This document shows, one piece after another, positions 25,975 through 35,134 of a stretch of DNA of 49,002 bases. The position numbers were made by a program, and so were the translations under genes. This DNA is from Bacteroidota bacterium (lineage in GTDB: Bacteria; Bacteroidota; Bacteroidia; Chitinophagales; UBA10324): NCBI GenBank assembly GCA_014190575.1, contig BJGQ01000022.1, forward strand, positions 1 to 49,002. The letters are read 5' to 3'. Positions within the stretch are counted from its first letter, which is position 1, and every line of letters begins with the position of its first letter. The notes under the pieces are model-generated. The model saw only the letters and a program-made list of their open reading frames with translations. It was not told the DNA's origin and did no database searches.

Positions 25975-27342
25975 TTAACTCACACTCTCCTCTCTCTTCA
26001 AACTGTACTTTTCAATTTTGTTGTAAAGATGACTGCGTTGTATGTCTATTTCGTCAGCAGTTTTTGAAACATTCCATACATTTTTTTTCAATTTAAAATC
26101 TATGAATTGTTTTTCCATGTAATCTTTAAAATCCTGGAAGCGCTCGTACTTGTTAAAGATGGCTTCGAACGGATCGCGCACATGATGGGCTACTGCATAA
26201 GTGAGCACTTCTTCTTCTGTAATTTTTGCATCGCTTAAAATCACCAGTCGTTCCAATACATTATGCAGTTCGCGAATGTTTCCGCTCCAGTGCATGTTCT
26301 GCATTTCCTGAATGGCTTTTGGTGTAATTACTTTTTTAGGAATGCCATACTCTTCACAAATTTCCTGTACAAACTGATTGGCGAGAATCGGAATATCATC
26401 CTTGCGTTCATTCAAAGTAGGAACATGAATTAAAATAACTCCGAGGCGGTGGTATAAATCTTCGCGGAAAGTTCCTTTTGCTATTTCAGCATGAAGGTCT
26501 TTGTTGGTAGCTGCAATCACGCGCACATCAATGCTGATTTCTTTTTCGCCTCCCACTCTGGTAATTTTATTTTCCTGCAACACACGCAACACTTTTGCTT
26601 GTGCTGATAAACTCATGTCGCCGATTTCATCCATGAACAAAGTGCCGCCACTCGCCTGTTCAAATTTTCCGATGCGCTGTTTTATGGCTGATGTGAACGC
26701 ACCTTTCTCGTGACCGAATAATTCACTCTCAATTAACTCTGATGGAATGGCCGCGCAATTCACTTCCACAATTGGTCCTTCATGACGATTTGATTTTTCA
26801 TGAATCCATCTTGCTACCAATTCTTTTCCGGTTCCGTTTTCTCCTGTGATTAATACACGCGCATCGGTCGGCGCTACTTTTTCAATTTTATCATTTATCT
26901 TTTTAATGGAAGGAGATTTACCGAGTATAACTCTGGTTTTTGAAACCTTGCGTTTCAAAACTTTTGCCTCGGTAATCAGATTTGTTTTGTCGAGCGCATT
27001 GCGAACAGTAATGAGCAAGCGATTCAAATCCATTGGCTTGGCCACATAATCATACGCGCCTTTCTTCACCGCTTCCACTGCAGTTTCCAATGTGCCATGA
27101 CCACTCACCATAATCACAGGTAGGTCAGGATACAGAACACGGATTTTCTCGAGTGCCTCCATGCCATCCATCTTCGGCATTTTTATATCGAGCAGCACTA
27201 CATCATATCCATTTGCTTTCAGCAGGTTTAAACCTTCGCTGCCATCACCTGCTTCTTCAACTTTATAATTTTCGTATTCGAGAATTTCGCGCAGTGTTTT
27301 TCTTATGCTCTTCTCATCGTCAATAATTAAAATGTTTGCCAT
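25975..27342 (-). CDS. Sigma-54-dependent response regulator (NtrC family)
   Basis: A 455-residue activator with three domains. Residues 1-120 form a receiver (acidic Asp8/Asp9, phosphoacceptor Asp52 in LLDIKMP). Residues about 140-375 form the AAA+ sigma-54-interacting domain with Walker A GENGTGKELVAR, the surface loop EKGAFTSAIKQRIGKFEQAS and Walker B GGTLFMDEIGDM. The C-terminal 60 residues hold a helix-turn-helix of the Fis type (WNVSKTADEIDIQRSHLYNK). When phosphorylated it would drive open-complex formation at sigma-54 promoters. The usual GAFTGA motif is GAFTSA here, a variant I believe is common in this phylum. No histidine kinase gene is adjacent, so its sensor lies elsewhere. Confidence 0.92.
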   Translation of the reverse strand: MANILIIDDEKSIRKTLREILEYENYKVEEAGDGSEGLNLLKANGYDVVLLDIKMPKMDGMEALEKIRVLYPDLPVIMVSGHGTLETAVEAVKKGAYDYVAKPMDLNRLLITVRNALDKTNLITEAKVLKRKVSKTRVILGKSPSIKKINDKIEKVAPTDARVLITGENGTGKELVARWIHEKSNRHEGPIVEVNCAAIPSELIESELFGHEKGAFTSAIKQRIGKFEQASGGTLFMDEIGDMSLSAQAKVLRVLQENKITRVGGEKEISIDVRVIAATNKDLHAEIAKGTFREDLYHRLGVILIHVPTLNERKDDIPILANQFVQEICEEYGIPKKVITPKAIQEMQNMHWSGNIRELHNVLERLVILSDAKITEEEVLTYAVAHHVRDPFEAIFNKYERFQDFKDYMEKQFIDFKLKKNVWNVSKTADEIDIQRSHLYNKIEKYSLKREESVS

Positions 27343-27428
27343 TGTAAGTTTTTTGGTTTGGTAATTTGAAACTAAAAAATTTGGTACGGCAAAAATAAAA
27401 GCTGACTTATATAATAGTCAACAAGTAA

Positions 27429-28493
27429 TTAACGATTTACAATCAGCTTCTGAACTGAATCAAAATTTCCGTCATTAATAATCTGAACAAAATAAATCCC
27501 CTCTGAAAAACGGGTTAAATCTATTGTTGTGACTTCAGTTGATGAAACAGAAATTTCGTTCAACACTCTTCCAGTTACATCAGTAATCAACATTTTTTCG
27601 TTCTGAAATTTTCCTGAAGGCATCACAAAAGCATAATCACTTGTTGGATTTGGAAAAATATTTATTTCAGAATTATCAGCACTAATATTTTCAATGGCTG
27701 ATGGACCAAAATCCTGGTAACGGATACTGCTCACTGTTTCATTTCCTAAAATATCATTGGTGTTTATCTGCAGCATCGGAGTTCCTTTTCCAACAGCAAG
27801 CCACTTATATTCGTGTGTCAATTGCACGGGAAGATTAAATCCGGTACCGAACTGGTCAACATATATTGAATCAATATCAGTAATATCAGATTTTACTCTT
27901 AACACCTGGTAACTTCCATTGGGAAGAATTAATGTTCCCCATCCATCAACAGTAGTAGTTCGCGATCTTTGCTGACCAAAAGTTGCAATGGTTGGTAATT
28001 GAAAAACATAGGCAGAGTTGGAAGAAAAAGTGTTGTTGAAATTTAAAGGGAACTGATAAATTTCATCATTTGGATTATAAAAAACAGGAAGGGGTGTTCC
28101 CTGCACTTCGCCGCCAAATCCTGTTTGCTTGAACGAACTACTTGTGTTTTTAAAAACATTATATACATTCTGCAAGGCGAACGATAAACCCAAACTCATA
28201 CTTCCATTTGAGCGTTCAGCAAAAGTGGATGTGAAAAATGAAACAATGTAAGTGATAGGCAATTGTGAAATAGATAAAATTGTATCAGGTGAATTTGAAG
28301 CAACAGTAAGTGTGCTGAAATCCCAGGTGGTGCTTGCTCCGGTGGTTGCAAAATCAGCAGTGCCTGATGCCTGACCTGTAACGATTGGATAGATGTGCCC
28401 TGCAACGGGCATGTCGCCAGTACCAATTGTTATTTGTGCATGCAACAAAACAGGAACCATCATGATGAAGCAACTGATTAAAATTTTTTTCAT
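27429..28493 (-). CDS. T9SS-secreted protein with type A sorting domain
   Basis: The 354-residue product starts with a signal peptide (MKKILISCFIMMVPVLLHAQ). The middle region of about 240 residues is beta-rich, with alternating short strands and phrases such as GASTTWDFSTLT, FYNPNDEIYQFPLNF and GWGTLILPNGSYQVLRVKSD, a pattern seen in several T9SS cargo proteins of unknown role. Residues about 275-354 form the sorting domain (EINIFPNPTSDYAFVM, MLITDVTGRVLNEIS, GIYFVQIINDGNFDSVQKLI). It lies 86 bases upstream (in position) of the NtrC-type gene's start and 28 bases from the MORN-like gene on the same strand. Function beyond export cannot be told. Confidence 0.87.
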   Translation of the reverse strand: MKKILISCFIMMVPVLLHAQITIGTGDMPVAGHIYPIVTGQASGTADFATTGASTTWDFSTLTVASNSPDTILSISQLPITYIVSFFTSTFAERSNGSMSLGLSFALQNVYNVFKNTSSSFKQTGFGGEVQGTPLPVFYNPNDEIYQFPLNFNNTFSSNSAYVFQLPTIATFGQQRSRTTTVDGWGTLILPNGSYQVLRVKSDITDIDSIYVDQFGTGFNLPVQLTHEYKWLAVGKGTPMLQINTNDILGNETVSSIRYQDFGPSAIENISADNSEINIFPNPTSDYAFVMPSGKFQNEKMLITDVTGRVLNEISVSSTEVTTIDLTRFSEGIYFVQIINDGNFDSVQKLIVNR

Positions 28494-28521
28494 TTTTTTA
28501 TTTATATTTTTTTGAAAGGTA

Positions 28522-29325
28522 TTACTTGTTATTTGTTTTTTCCGAAATCATTGTTCCGTCTTTATACTCCTGAGTTTTCATTGGCAATCCACCTTCGTCA
28601 TACAATTTCCATGAACCTGTTTTCTTTCCGGCTAAGTAATTTCCTTCCGCTTTTATTTTTCCGGTGTCGTAATATTCTTTCCAGTATCCATCTTCATAAT
28701 TTGCTTTAAAATTTCCTTCGCCCTTTAAACTCCCATTGTCGTAATATGATTTCGATGGTCCGTAAATATCTCCTTTCAAATAAATATACTGTACCAATAA
28801 TTTTCCGTTTCCATAAAACCATTGGTTCACACTATCACGAAGTCCGGCTTTGTTAAAATATCCATTCTCCTGCACACCACCCTCGGGATAATAAGTTCTT
28901 CGCCAACCGACCTGCACTCCATTGATAAAGTTTTCTTCCATTTTTAATTTTCCATTGGCAGCATAAGTTTTAAAAAGCCCCTGCTTAATTCCCTTCACAT
29001 AATTTTCTTCCTTCATCATGTAACCGCTGCTGTTCAACATTAAACTGTAGCCTTCTTTTTCGCCGTTACGGTATTCTTCAACTGTATATAAAAAATGATT
29101 ATCGAAGTAGGTGCGCCAAATTCCATCTCTTTTTCCACTCAATAAATTTCCGGCAGCATATAAAAATTTTGCTGAGTCATATACATACTCATGAACAAGT
29201 TTTTGGTTGGAAGCATCTTTCTCATATACAGTATCTAACTTCCCAATCATGTTGGAAGTGTAGGATTGAGAAAAAGAAATAAGAGGTAGAATGAGAATTG
29301 AAATGAAAATAAAAAGCTTATTCAT
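28522..29325 (-). CDS. Exported MORN-like repeat protein (YwqK-family-like)
   Basis: Starting at the ATG at 29325, which begins the signal peptide MNKLFIFISILILPLISFSQ, the product is 267 residues. It is almost entirely a MORN-variant repeat of about 23 residues: GKRDGIWRTYFDNHFLYTVE, GEKEGYSLMLNSSG, GIKQGLFKTYAANGKLKMEE, GVQVGWRRTYYPEGGVQE, then EDGYWKEYYDTGKIKAEGNY and GKKTGSWKLYDEGGLPMKTQ. Databases often name these proteins 'toxin-antitoxin system YwqK family antitoxin', but nothing around this gene supports a toxin-antitoxin pair. It is more likely a periplasmic beta-structure binding a partner. Its neighbours are a T9SS cargo gene and a serine hydrolase on the same strand. Confidence 0.85.
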   Translation of the reverse strand: MNKLFIFISILILPLISFSQSYTSNMIGKLDTVYEKDASNQKLVHEYVYDSAKFLYAAGNLLSGKRDGIWRTYFDNHFLYTVEEYRNGEKEGYSLMLNSSGYMMKEENYVKGIKQGLFKTYAANGKLKMEENFINGVQVGWRRTYYPEGGVQENGYFNKAGLRDSVNQWFYGNGKLLVQYIYLKGDIYGPSKSYYDNGSLKGEGNFKANYEDGYWKEYYDTGKIKAEGNYLAGKKTGSWKLYDEGGLPMKTQEYKDGTMISEKTNNK

Positions 29326-29367
29326 GCAGAAAATTTTTGTCACTGCAAATGTTTTCGATTTTAGTGA

Positions 29368-30474
29368 TTAAAGCAAATGAATTAACTGACCGAACAGTTT
29401 AAAATAATTTTGATTGCGGTCGTTTTTTCCAAGCCGAACAATGATGATTTGTTTTTCAGGATAAACAAATATGCGCTGACCTAACAAACCATCGCAACTG
29501 AAATCGTGTGTACTGCTTCTGTTAATCCACCATTGGTATTTATAAAAATTCACACCGCCCTCTGTTAAAGTTGGGGTGGTGCTTTCCTTCACCCACTCCT
29601 GCGGCACAACCCGAACGCCATTCCAGTTTCCATCTTTCAAATACAATCGACCGAACTTTGCATAATCTCTTGCAGCAGCATTGAGGCAACAAAAAGTTTT
29701 TTCCAGTCCGTTATTTTTCCGGTCAGTACTCCACGACGCATCGAACTCCGCTCCTATCGGTTGCCAAATTTTTTCCTGCAAATATTCTGTTACTGTTTTT
29801 TTGGTTGCGCGTTCAATTATCAATCCAAGCAATTGCGGATTGCCGCTTTTATATTCGAACTTAGTTCCCGGTACATATTCAATTTTCATATTTTCTATTG
29901 CTGAACGAAGATTGGTTCCATAATAAAATTTAGCAGCATCGCTGAATGGATTGTAGTAGCGCTCAGTAAATTTTATTCCCGATGTCATTTGCAACAAATG
30001 TTCAATCTTCACTTTTTTGAATGCGGTATCTTTTATTTCAGGAATGTAATTGGTGATGGGTTCATCCACACTTTTTATAAATCCTTCGTGAATGGCAATT
30101 CCGATTAATGCTGATGTAAATGATTTTGCCATTGAGAAACTGGCAACCCAACTGCTGTCGGTGTATTTGTCCCAATACTTCTCATATAAAATGGTGTCGC
30201 GACGAATAATTAAAAATGCAACTGATGGTGATTGTTCCAACACATTATCAAGAGTTGCACTGTCGCCATCAAAACCTTTTACCCGCAGATTTCCCGGAGC
30301 ATTTATTTTATTGGAATAAAAAAAATAAAAAGGTTCGGTTGAATGACTGATCGAATGTTCTGTAAAAAATTTATAGTCGGTTATGTTGGCAAAATTTCGA
30401 ACGAAGAAACGATAGACTTTGCACGAAGAAAAAATGCAACAACAAATAAGAAACAGGAAGAGTGATTTTTTCAA
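29368..30474 (-). CDS. Beta-lactamase-family serine hydrolase lipoprotein
   Basis: The 368-residue product begins with a lipoprotein signal (lipobox FSSC, Cys18), so it is tethered to a membrane facing the periplasm. Residues about 75-340 form the serine beta-lactamase/class C penicillin-binding fold: nucleophile motif S114-M-A-K117 (FSMAKSFTSALIG), the second motif Tyr-x-Asn-like YKSGN, and a C-terminal CDGLLGQRIFVYPEKQIIIV where the third motif sits. The family includes esterases, D-amino-acid peptidases and beta-lactamase relatives; resistance cannot be inferred. The start is a TTG at 30474, as no upstream in-frame ATG precedes a stop. The gene diverges from nuoA, with 166 bases between. 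Confidence 0.87.
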   Translation of the reverse strand: MKKSLFLFLICCCIFSSCKVYRFFVRNFANITDYKFFTEHSISHSTEPFYFFYSNKINAPGNLRVKGFDGDSATLDNVLEQSPSVAFLIIRRDTILYEKYWDKYTDSSWVASFSMAKSFTSALIGIAIHEGFIKSVDEPITNYIPEIKDTAFKKVKIEHLLQMTSGIKFTERYYNPFSDAAKFYYGTNLRSAIENMKIEYVPGTKFEYKSGNPQLLGLIIERATKKTVTEYLQEKIWQPIGAEFDASWSTDRKNNGLEKTFCCLNAAARDYAKFGRLYLKDGNWNGVRVVPQEWVKESTTPTLTEGGVNFYKYQWWINRSSTHDFSCDGLLGQRIFVYPEKQIIIVRLGKNDRNQNYFKLFGQLIHLL

Positions 30475-30640
30475 TACTGAAAATTAGTAAAATTGAATTG
30501 CGAATGTAGAAAACAAAGTTTCGAACTTTTATGATTTATCTCTTTCAGCATCAAATAAGATTTCCGCATAAAATCACCTTGAAAAATTTTCTTAATTATA
30601 ACGACGACAGCAATTAAATTCGACCACTCAAAATAACAAC

Positions 30641-30991
30641 ATGGGAAATGTTTCATTGATATTGTTAATGGCTTGCGGAATTGGATTTTGCGGATTAGCG
30701 CAGTTGGCTTCAAAACTAATTGCACCAACATCCAAAAATTTACAAAAACTTCAGGCATACGAATGCGGTGTTCCAACCATTGGCGCATCTTGGATTCAAT
30801 TCAATGTTGGTTACTATTTATTCGCTTTGATATTTTTAGTATTCGATGTGGAACTCATGTTTTTATTTCCATGGGCAGTAGTGAATAAAGAAATGGGGAT
30901 AACTGCATTTATTGAGATCGTTGTTTTCGTTTTCATTTTGTTTCTCGGATTATTGTACGCTTGGAAAAAAGGAGCACTCAAATGGATGTAA
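30641..30991 (+). CDS. nuoA: NADH-quinone oxidoreductase subunit A
   Basis: A 116-residue integral membrane protein with three helices (near residues 5-27, 58-82, 88-110). It has the family signature [20 protein letters not shown] followed by [20 protein letters not shown]. NuoA is part of the quinone-binding membrane arm of complex I, near the Q site formed by NuoB and NuoD. It begins a four-gene operon. The next gene's ATG (30982) overlaps this gene's end by 10 bases, so translation is coupled. The 166-base gap upstream must carry the operon promoter. Confidence 0.96.
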   Translation: MGNVSLILLMACGIGFCGLAQLASKLIAPTSKNLQKLQAYECGVPTIGASWIQFNVGYYLFALIFLVFDVELMFLFPWAVVNKEMGITAFIEIVVFVFILFLGLLYAWKKGALKWM

Positions 30992-31530
30992 AAAAATTAA
31001 GAGAATCATTTCCTGGTGAGATTCATGAAAATCCGGGCGGAGGAATTCTTACAGGCAAATTAGAAGATGTGATGAACTGGTCGCGCGCCAATTCATTGTG
31101 GCCACTCGTATTCGGCACCAGTTGCTGCGCCATTGAAATGATGCACACTGCATCAGCAAGGCATGATTGGAGTCGCTTTGGTTTTGAAGTTGCACGAGCA
31201 ACACCAAGACAAGCCGACTTAATAATCATTGCAGGAACTATTGTTTATAAAATGGCTCCTGTTTTAAAAAGATTATATGATCAAATGGCTGACCCGAAAT
31301 ATGTAATTGCAATGGGTGCATGCGCCATTTCAGGCGGTCCGTTTTTTTACAATACCTATTCTGTTGTTAAAGGTGCCGATCATGTGATACCGGTTGATGT
31401 ATATATTCCAGGTTGCCCTCCAAGACCCGAAGCTTTGTTGCATGCAATGATTTCGCTTCAGGAAAAAATAAAATCAGGAATGACTCGTGAAGCCATTAGA
31501 AGTGAAAGCCAGGCGATGTTGCAACAATAA
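30982..31530 (+). CDS. nuoB: NADH-quinone oxidoreductase subunit B
   Basis: The start is taken at the ATG at 30982, giving 182 residues; a TTG at 30961 would add seven residues inside nuoA and is less likely. The subunit carries the N2 iron-sulfur cluster of complex I, the last stop before quinone. Its cysteines are seen in [32 protein letters not shown] and [16 protein letters not shown]. The consecutive Cys-Cys pair is the family hallmark. It overlaps nuoA by 10 bases and is 9 bases from nuoC. Everything is as expected for a functional gene. Confidence 0.96.
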   Translation: MDVKKLRESFPGEIHENPGGGILTGKLEDVMNWSRANSLWPLVFGTSCCAIEMMHTASARHDWSRFGFEVARATPRQADLIIIAGTIVYKMAPVLKRLYDQMADPKYVIAMGACAISGGPFFYNTYSVVKGADHVIPVDVYIPGCPPRPEALLHAMISLQEKIKSGMTREAIRSESQAMLQQ

Positions 31531-31539
31531 AAAATTTTT

Positions 31540-31995
31540 ATGACCAAGGAAGAACTCAAATCAACGCTCACAACTTTATTTCCGGAAGCCACTTTTGAAG
31601 AAAATGCTTTTGTGAATCTTAATATTTCTTCAACGGAAATTTTAAAAATTTGCACTGAACTGAAAGAGAATCCAATGTTCGATTTCGATTCATTGGTGTG
31701 TTTGAGTTGTGTGGATTGGAAAACTCATTTCACCATTGTGTACTTGTTGCGTTCGCGTTCGTTCAAACACGAATTAATGGTGAAAGCAAAAATTGATAAT
31801 CATGAAAATGCAGAGATAGAAACAGTGCGAAATTTATGGATGACTGCTCACTGGCACGAGCGCGAAGCATATGATTTTTTCGGAGTAAAATTTTTACATC
31901 ATCCTGATTTGCGCAGATTGTTTAACCCTGATGATTGGGATGGTTTCCCGTTGCGGAAAGATTATATGGATGAAGTTAACATTGTAGAACTGTAG
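31540..31995 (+). CDS. nuoC: NADH-quinone oxidoreductase subunit C
   Basis: A 151-residue peripheral-arm subunit. The C-terminal signature HEREAYDFFGVKFLHHPDLR followed by RLFNPDDWDGFPLRKDY is complete. Here NuoC is a separate protein, unlike the fused NuoCD of enterobacteria. It packs against NuoB and NuoD near the quinone site. It lies 9 bases after nuoB and ends 2 bases before the ATG of nuoD, so the four genes are one transcription unit. Confidence 0.95.
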   Translation: MTKEELKSTLTTLFPEATFEENAFVNLNISSTEILKICTELKENPMFDFDSLVCLSCVDWKTHFTIVYLLRSRSFKHELMVKAKIDNHENAEIETVRNLWMTAHWHEREAYDFFGVKFLHHPDLRRLFNPDDWDGFPLRKDYMDEVNIVEL

Positions 31996-31997
31996 CC

Positions 31998-33113
31998 ATG
32001 ATAGATGTTATAGAAACAAAAGATACCGGCGAATTTATTATCAATGTCGGGCCGCAACATCCGAGCACGCATGGTGTGCTGCACCTCATCATTACGCTCG
32101 ATGGTGAAATGATTAAAGATGTTGACCCGCAACTCGGATACATTCATCGCTCAATAGAAAAGATGAGTGAGAAGCTGAGTTACCGTCAGTTTATTTATGT
32201 AACGAGCCGCATGGATTATCTTTCATCGCACATAAACAATCAGGCATGTTCTCTTGCGGTTGAACAAGGTTTAGGAGTTGAACTTCCGCCTCGCGCAAAA
32301 GTGATTCGCATTATGATGGCAGAACTCACACGATTGGCATCGCATTGTTTGTGGTATGGTTCCACCGGATTGGATTTAGGTGCGGTTACTCCATTCTTCT
32401 TCGGCTTTCGAGAGCGCGATGAAATACTCGATATTTTCGAAGACACATGTGGCGCCCGACTCACTATGAATTACATTGTTCCCGGTGGAGTGATGTATGA
32501 TTTGCATCCTGATTTTCAAAAGAAGGTGAAACAGTTCATCATCAATTTCAAAAAGAATTTTCACGAGTACAACGATTTACTTTCAGGCAATATCATTTTT
32601 CAAAACAGAACAAAAGGTGTCGGATATATTTCTCCGCAAGATGTAATTGCACTCGGTTGTACCGGTCCGGTTGCTCGAGGTTCGGGTGTAAGTTGTGATA
32701 TCCGCAAATGGTATCCATACGAAGGTTATGAGAATCTGCAGTTCGATGAAATATTGGAAACCGATGGCGATTGTTTTGCGCGTTACATGGTTCGCCTTCG
32801 CGAAATGGAGCAAAGCATTCGCATACTTGAACAGTTAGTTGATGCAATTCCGGAAGGAGAATTTCAGGCGAAAACAAAAAATGTAATTAAACTTCCGAAA
32901 GGAGAATATTATCAGAAAGTAGAAACCGCCAGAGGGGAATTAGGTATTTACCTAATCAGCGATGGAACACAATATCCATATCGTGTAAAATACCGCTCAC
33001 CTAATTTCAGTAATTTATTTGCAATGAAAACAATGGCAGTTGGTCAAAAAATCGGAGACCTTGTTTCTGTTATGGCGATGTTGGATTTAGTGATTCCTGA
33101 TATTGATCGTTGA
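31998..33113 (+). CDS. nuoD: NADH-quinone oxidoreductase subunit D
   Basis: A 371-residue subunit related to the large subunit of NiFe hydrogenases and forming the quinone pocket with NuoB. The sequence shows INVGPQHPSTHGVLHLIITL (the quinone-site His region), DPQLGYIHRSIEKMSEKLSY, LGCTGPVARGSGV and the C-terminal SPNFSNLFAMKTMAVGQKIG. It ends DLVIPDIDR where most family members end D-P/I-V-x-G-E-x-D-R, so the Gly-Glu is not kept. Length is a little short of the common 400 because the N-terminus is short. nuoE is not found downstream; a T9SS gene follows after 74 bases. Confidence 0.95.
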   Translation: MIDVIETKDTGEFIINVGPQHPSTHGVLHLIITLDGEMIKDVDPQLGYIHRSIEKMSEKLSYRQFIYVTSRMDYLSSHINNQACSLAVEQGLGVELPPRAKVIRIMMAELTRLASHCLWYGSTGLDLGAVTPFFFGFRERDEILDIFEDTCGARLTMNYIVPGGVMYDLHPDFQKKVKQFIINFKKNFHEYNDLLSGNIIFQNRTKGVGYISPQDVIALGCTGPVARGSGVSCDIRKWYPYEGYENLQFDEILETDGDCFARYMVRLREMEQSIRILEQLVDAIPEGEFQAKTKNVIKLPKGEYYQKVETARGELGIYLISDGTQYPYRVKYRSPNFSNLFAMKTMAVGQKIGDLVSVMAMLDLVIPDIDR

Positions 33114-33187
33114 TAGTGAAAACTAAAATGGTTGCGTAAAAATTATTTCAATTTCAATTAAATTTAATTTCAAATAAAATTAACCCT

Positions 33188-34648
33188 ATGAAAAAAATCT
33201 ATTCAATTATTTTGTTTCTCGTTGTTTCGTTAAGTGTAACAGCGCAAACTTACAACGGACCTGAGAGCGTGGAATTCGATCCGACAGGAAACAGGTATTT
33301 TGTTTCAAATAATTCAAGCGGACAAATTCTTACGCGCGATGCAAGCGGAAACCTGAGTGTATTTGCAACCGGAATTTCACCGCAACCTTATGGTTTGGAA
33401 ATTCTTGGGGTAAATCTGTATGCCTGCTGCAGCGGTTATATTAAAGGATGGGATATGGTTACGGGAACACAAATTTTTAATTTGAATCTCAGTGCAGCAT
33501 TCCTGAATGGAATCACACACGACAACAGTGGAAATTTATATGCCACTGATTTTTCCGCGAAAAAAATTTATCGCATCAATGTGACCAATAGCACTTACAA
33601 TGTTTTTGTTCCATCCAGCCAACTTACCGCAAGTCCAAATGGAATCATTTGGGATGAGGGGCAAAACAGATTGATTTTGGTGAGTTGGGGAAGCAATGTA
33701 AAAATCAAAGCAGTTTCACTAGCTGATTCTACTGTAACAGATTTAATAACCACTTCGCTCAGCAGTTGCGATGGAATTGCAGAAGATGGTGCAGGTAATT
33801 TTTATATTTCAAATTGGGGCGCAAATAGTGTGGTCAAATACAATAATGATTTTACAAGCACTCAGGTAACTGTCATGCCCGGACTCAGCAGCCCTGCTGA
33901 TATTTATTATAACATCTTAACTGATACTCTAGCAGTTCCAAACAGTGGAAACAATACGGTTGTATTTCAAAGTTTTGCTCCTGCAACAAGCATTACAGTT
34001 TGCAATGATGTTCCACTCACAATTTTTACGGATAGCACAACATGGGGTGCTGATGATAGCTTTATTGCCGGTACTGATTCAATGATCAGAGTTGTATTTA
34101 AAAACACAAGTAATTATGGGTTTGCATATCCTCTTGTGAAATTTATTTTTCTTGACCCGTTACCAACTGGAATGAGTGTTGAAACCAGTAGCCAGCAATT
34201 TCAGGTTATAACTTCAGCATGGAATCCCGGGATACAAACTCCTGCCAAATGTTATTTTGCTGTAAATAATCCTATACCCCCCAATTACTTATTGCATTTT
34301 CTAATTAGGGCAACCAATCTATCTCCAGCAAATGTTGATTCATGCATGTTCGCTGATTCATTCCTTGTAAACCTAAATCCTCAAACTGTTTCAGTTTTTA
34401 ATATTAAGAAAAGTGATTTTTCAATTTATCCGAATCCGGTATCAGATGATTTAATTATTAATAGTTCATTCTTACAAGGCAATTCAATTTTAATTACAGA
34501 TATTTCAGGAAGAAAATTGAAAATGGAAATACTTAAATTCGATTCGCAAAAAATATCGCTCATTGATTTTGAATCTGGTACTTATTTCATTTCTGTTTTA
34601 AATTCTGAAGGGGATTTTATTCTCACCAGAAAGTTGCTTAAAGAATAA
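33188..34648 (+). CDS. T9SS-secreted beta-propeller (SMP-30/NHL-like) protein
   Basis: The 486-residue product has a signal peptide (MKKIYSIILFLVVSLSVTAQ). Residues about 20-270 form an SMP-30/NHL-type propeller: GPESVEFDPTGNRYFVSNNS, HDNSGNLYATDFSAKKIYRI, GIAEDGAGNFYISNWGANSV and ADIYYNILTDTLAVPNSGNN mark successive blades. A beta-sandwich region follows, then the sorting domain (FSIYPNPVSDDLIINS, ILITDISGRKLKME, GTYFISVLNSEGDFILTRKL). It is exported and perhaps binds a sugar lactone-like ligand or a protein; the enzyme residues of SMP-30 cannot be confirmed. It follows nuoD by 74 bases but is probably unrelated to respiration. Confidence 0.87.
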   Translation: MKKIYSIILFLVVSLSVTAQTYNGPESVEFDPTGNRYFVSNNSSGQILTRDASGNLSVFATGISPQPYGLEILGVNLYACCSGYIKGWDMVTGTQIFNLNLSAAFLNGITHDNSGNLYATDFSAKKIYRINVTNSTYNVFVPSSQLTASPNGIIWDEGQNRLILVSWGSNVKIKAVSLADSTVTDLITTSLSSCDGIAEDGAGNFYISNWGANSVVKYNNDFTSTQVTVMPGLSSPADIYYNILTDTLAVPNSGNNTVVFQSFAPATSITVCNDVPLTIFTDSTTWGADDSFIAGTDSMIRVVFKNTSNYGFAYPLVKFIFLDPLPTGMSVETSSQQFQVITSAWNPGIQTPAKCYFAVNNPIPPNYLLHFLIRATNLSPANVDSCMFADSFLVNLNPQTVSVFNIKKSDFSIYPNPVSDDLIINSSFLQGNSILITDISGRKLKMEILKFDSQKISLIDFESGTYFISVLNSEGDFILTRKLLKE

Positions 34649-35134
34649 TTTTTTAATTGAGTTTGGGTGATATTAAAAATAAAAACCCGGATTAAATTCC
34701 TTAACATGTTGTTTCAGGTCGGAAAAAACTATCTAGGTAAAACCGCTGTTGCTTTTTTAAAAATATTCCAATTACTTAAATTTAACACCATTCAAATTTA
34801 CCAGCTTGGAAAATTTTAATTGAAGAAATGGAAATGATATCAGCTTTCACTATTGAAATTTCAATTGATGATATAGCAATTGAAAAATCAAAATCAGTAC
34901 TTATTACTGTGGCTGAAAAGATGAAAGTTTTTGCCGATATGCTAAAATAGATTTACTAAATAACTTCAATTTTACTAAATGGGTTCCAATTTTAGTTTGA
35001 TATGAACGAATAGAGCAGATTTTATCATATTAATTAAATCTACTTAAATAAAATATTTTGAAAGATTTTCTTTTAGTTAATTATTCCTTATAAATTTCGT
35101 TCGTGAATTATTAAGAAAAGAGCAAAAACATTAA
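34649..35134 (+). other. 486-base intergenic region with one possible 40-residue ORF
   Basis: This long AT-rich gap lies between the T9SS propeller gene and the sensor kinase gene. The only coding-like element is ATG 34828 to TAG 34950, 40 residues (MEMISAFTIEISIDDIAIEK, then a basic helix ending KVFADMLK), which matches no family I know and may be a fragment or chance. I see no strong hairpin, repeat or RNA signature. The kinase promoter is probably within the last 100 bases. Confidence 0.3.

Noticed and set aside
28522-29325. Toxin-antitoxin locus (the MORN-like protein resembles proteins named YwqK antitoxin)
   Set aside because: It has a signal peptide and no small toxin gene beside it; the name is inherited from database labels.
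29368-30474. Beta-lactam resistance gene
   Set aside because: Only the general serine-hydrolase fold is visible; the motifs are shared with esterases and peptidases.
30961-30981. Upstream TTG start for nuoB
   Set aside because: It would lie inside nuoA and add residues absent in the family; the ATG at 30982 is enough.
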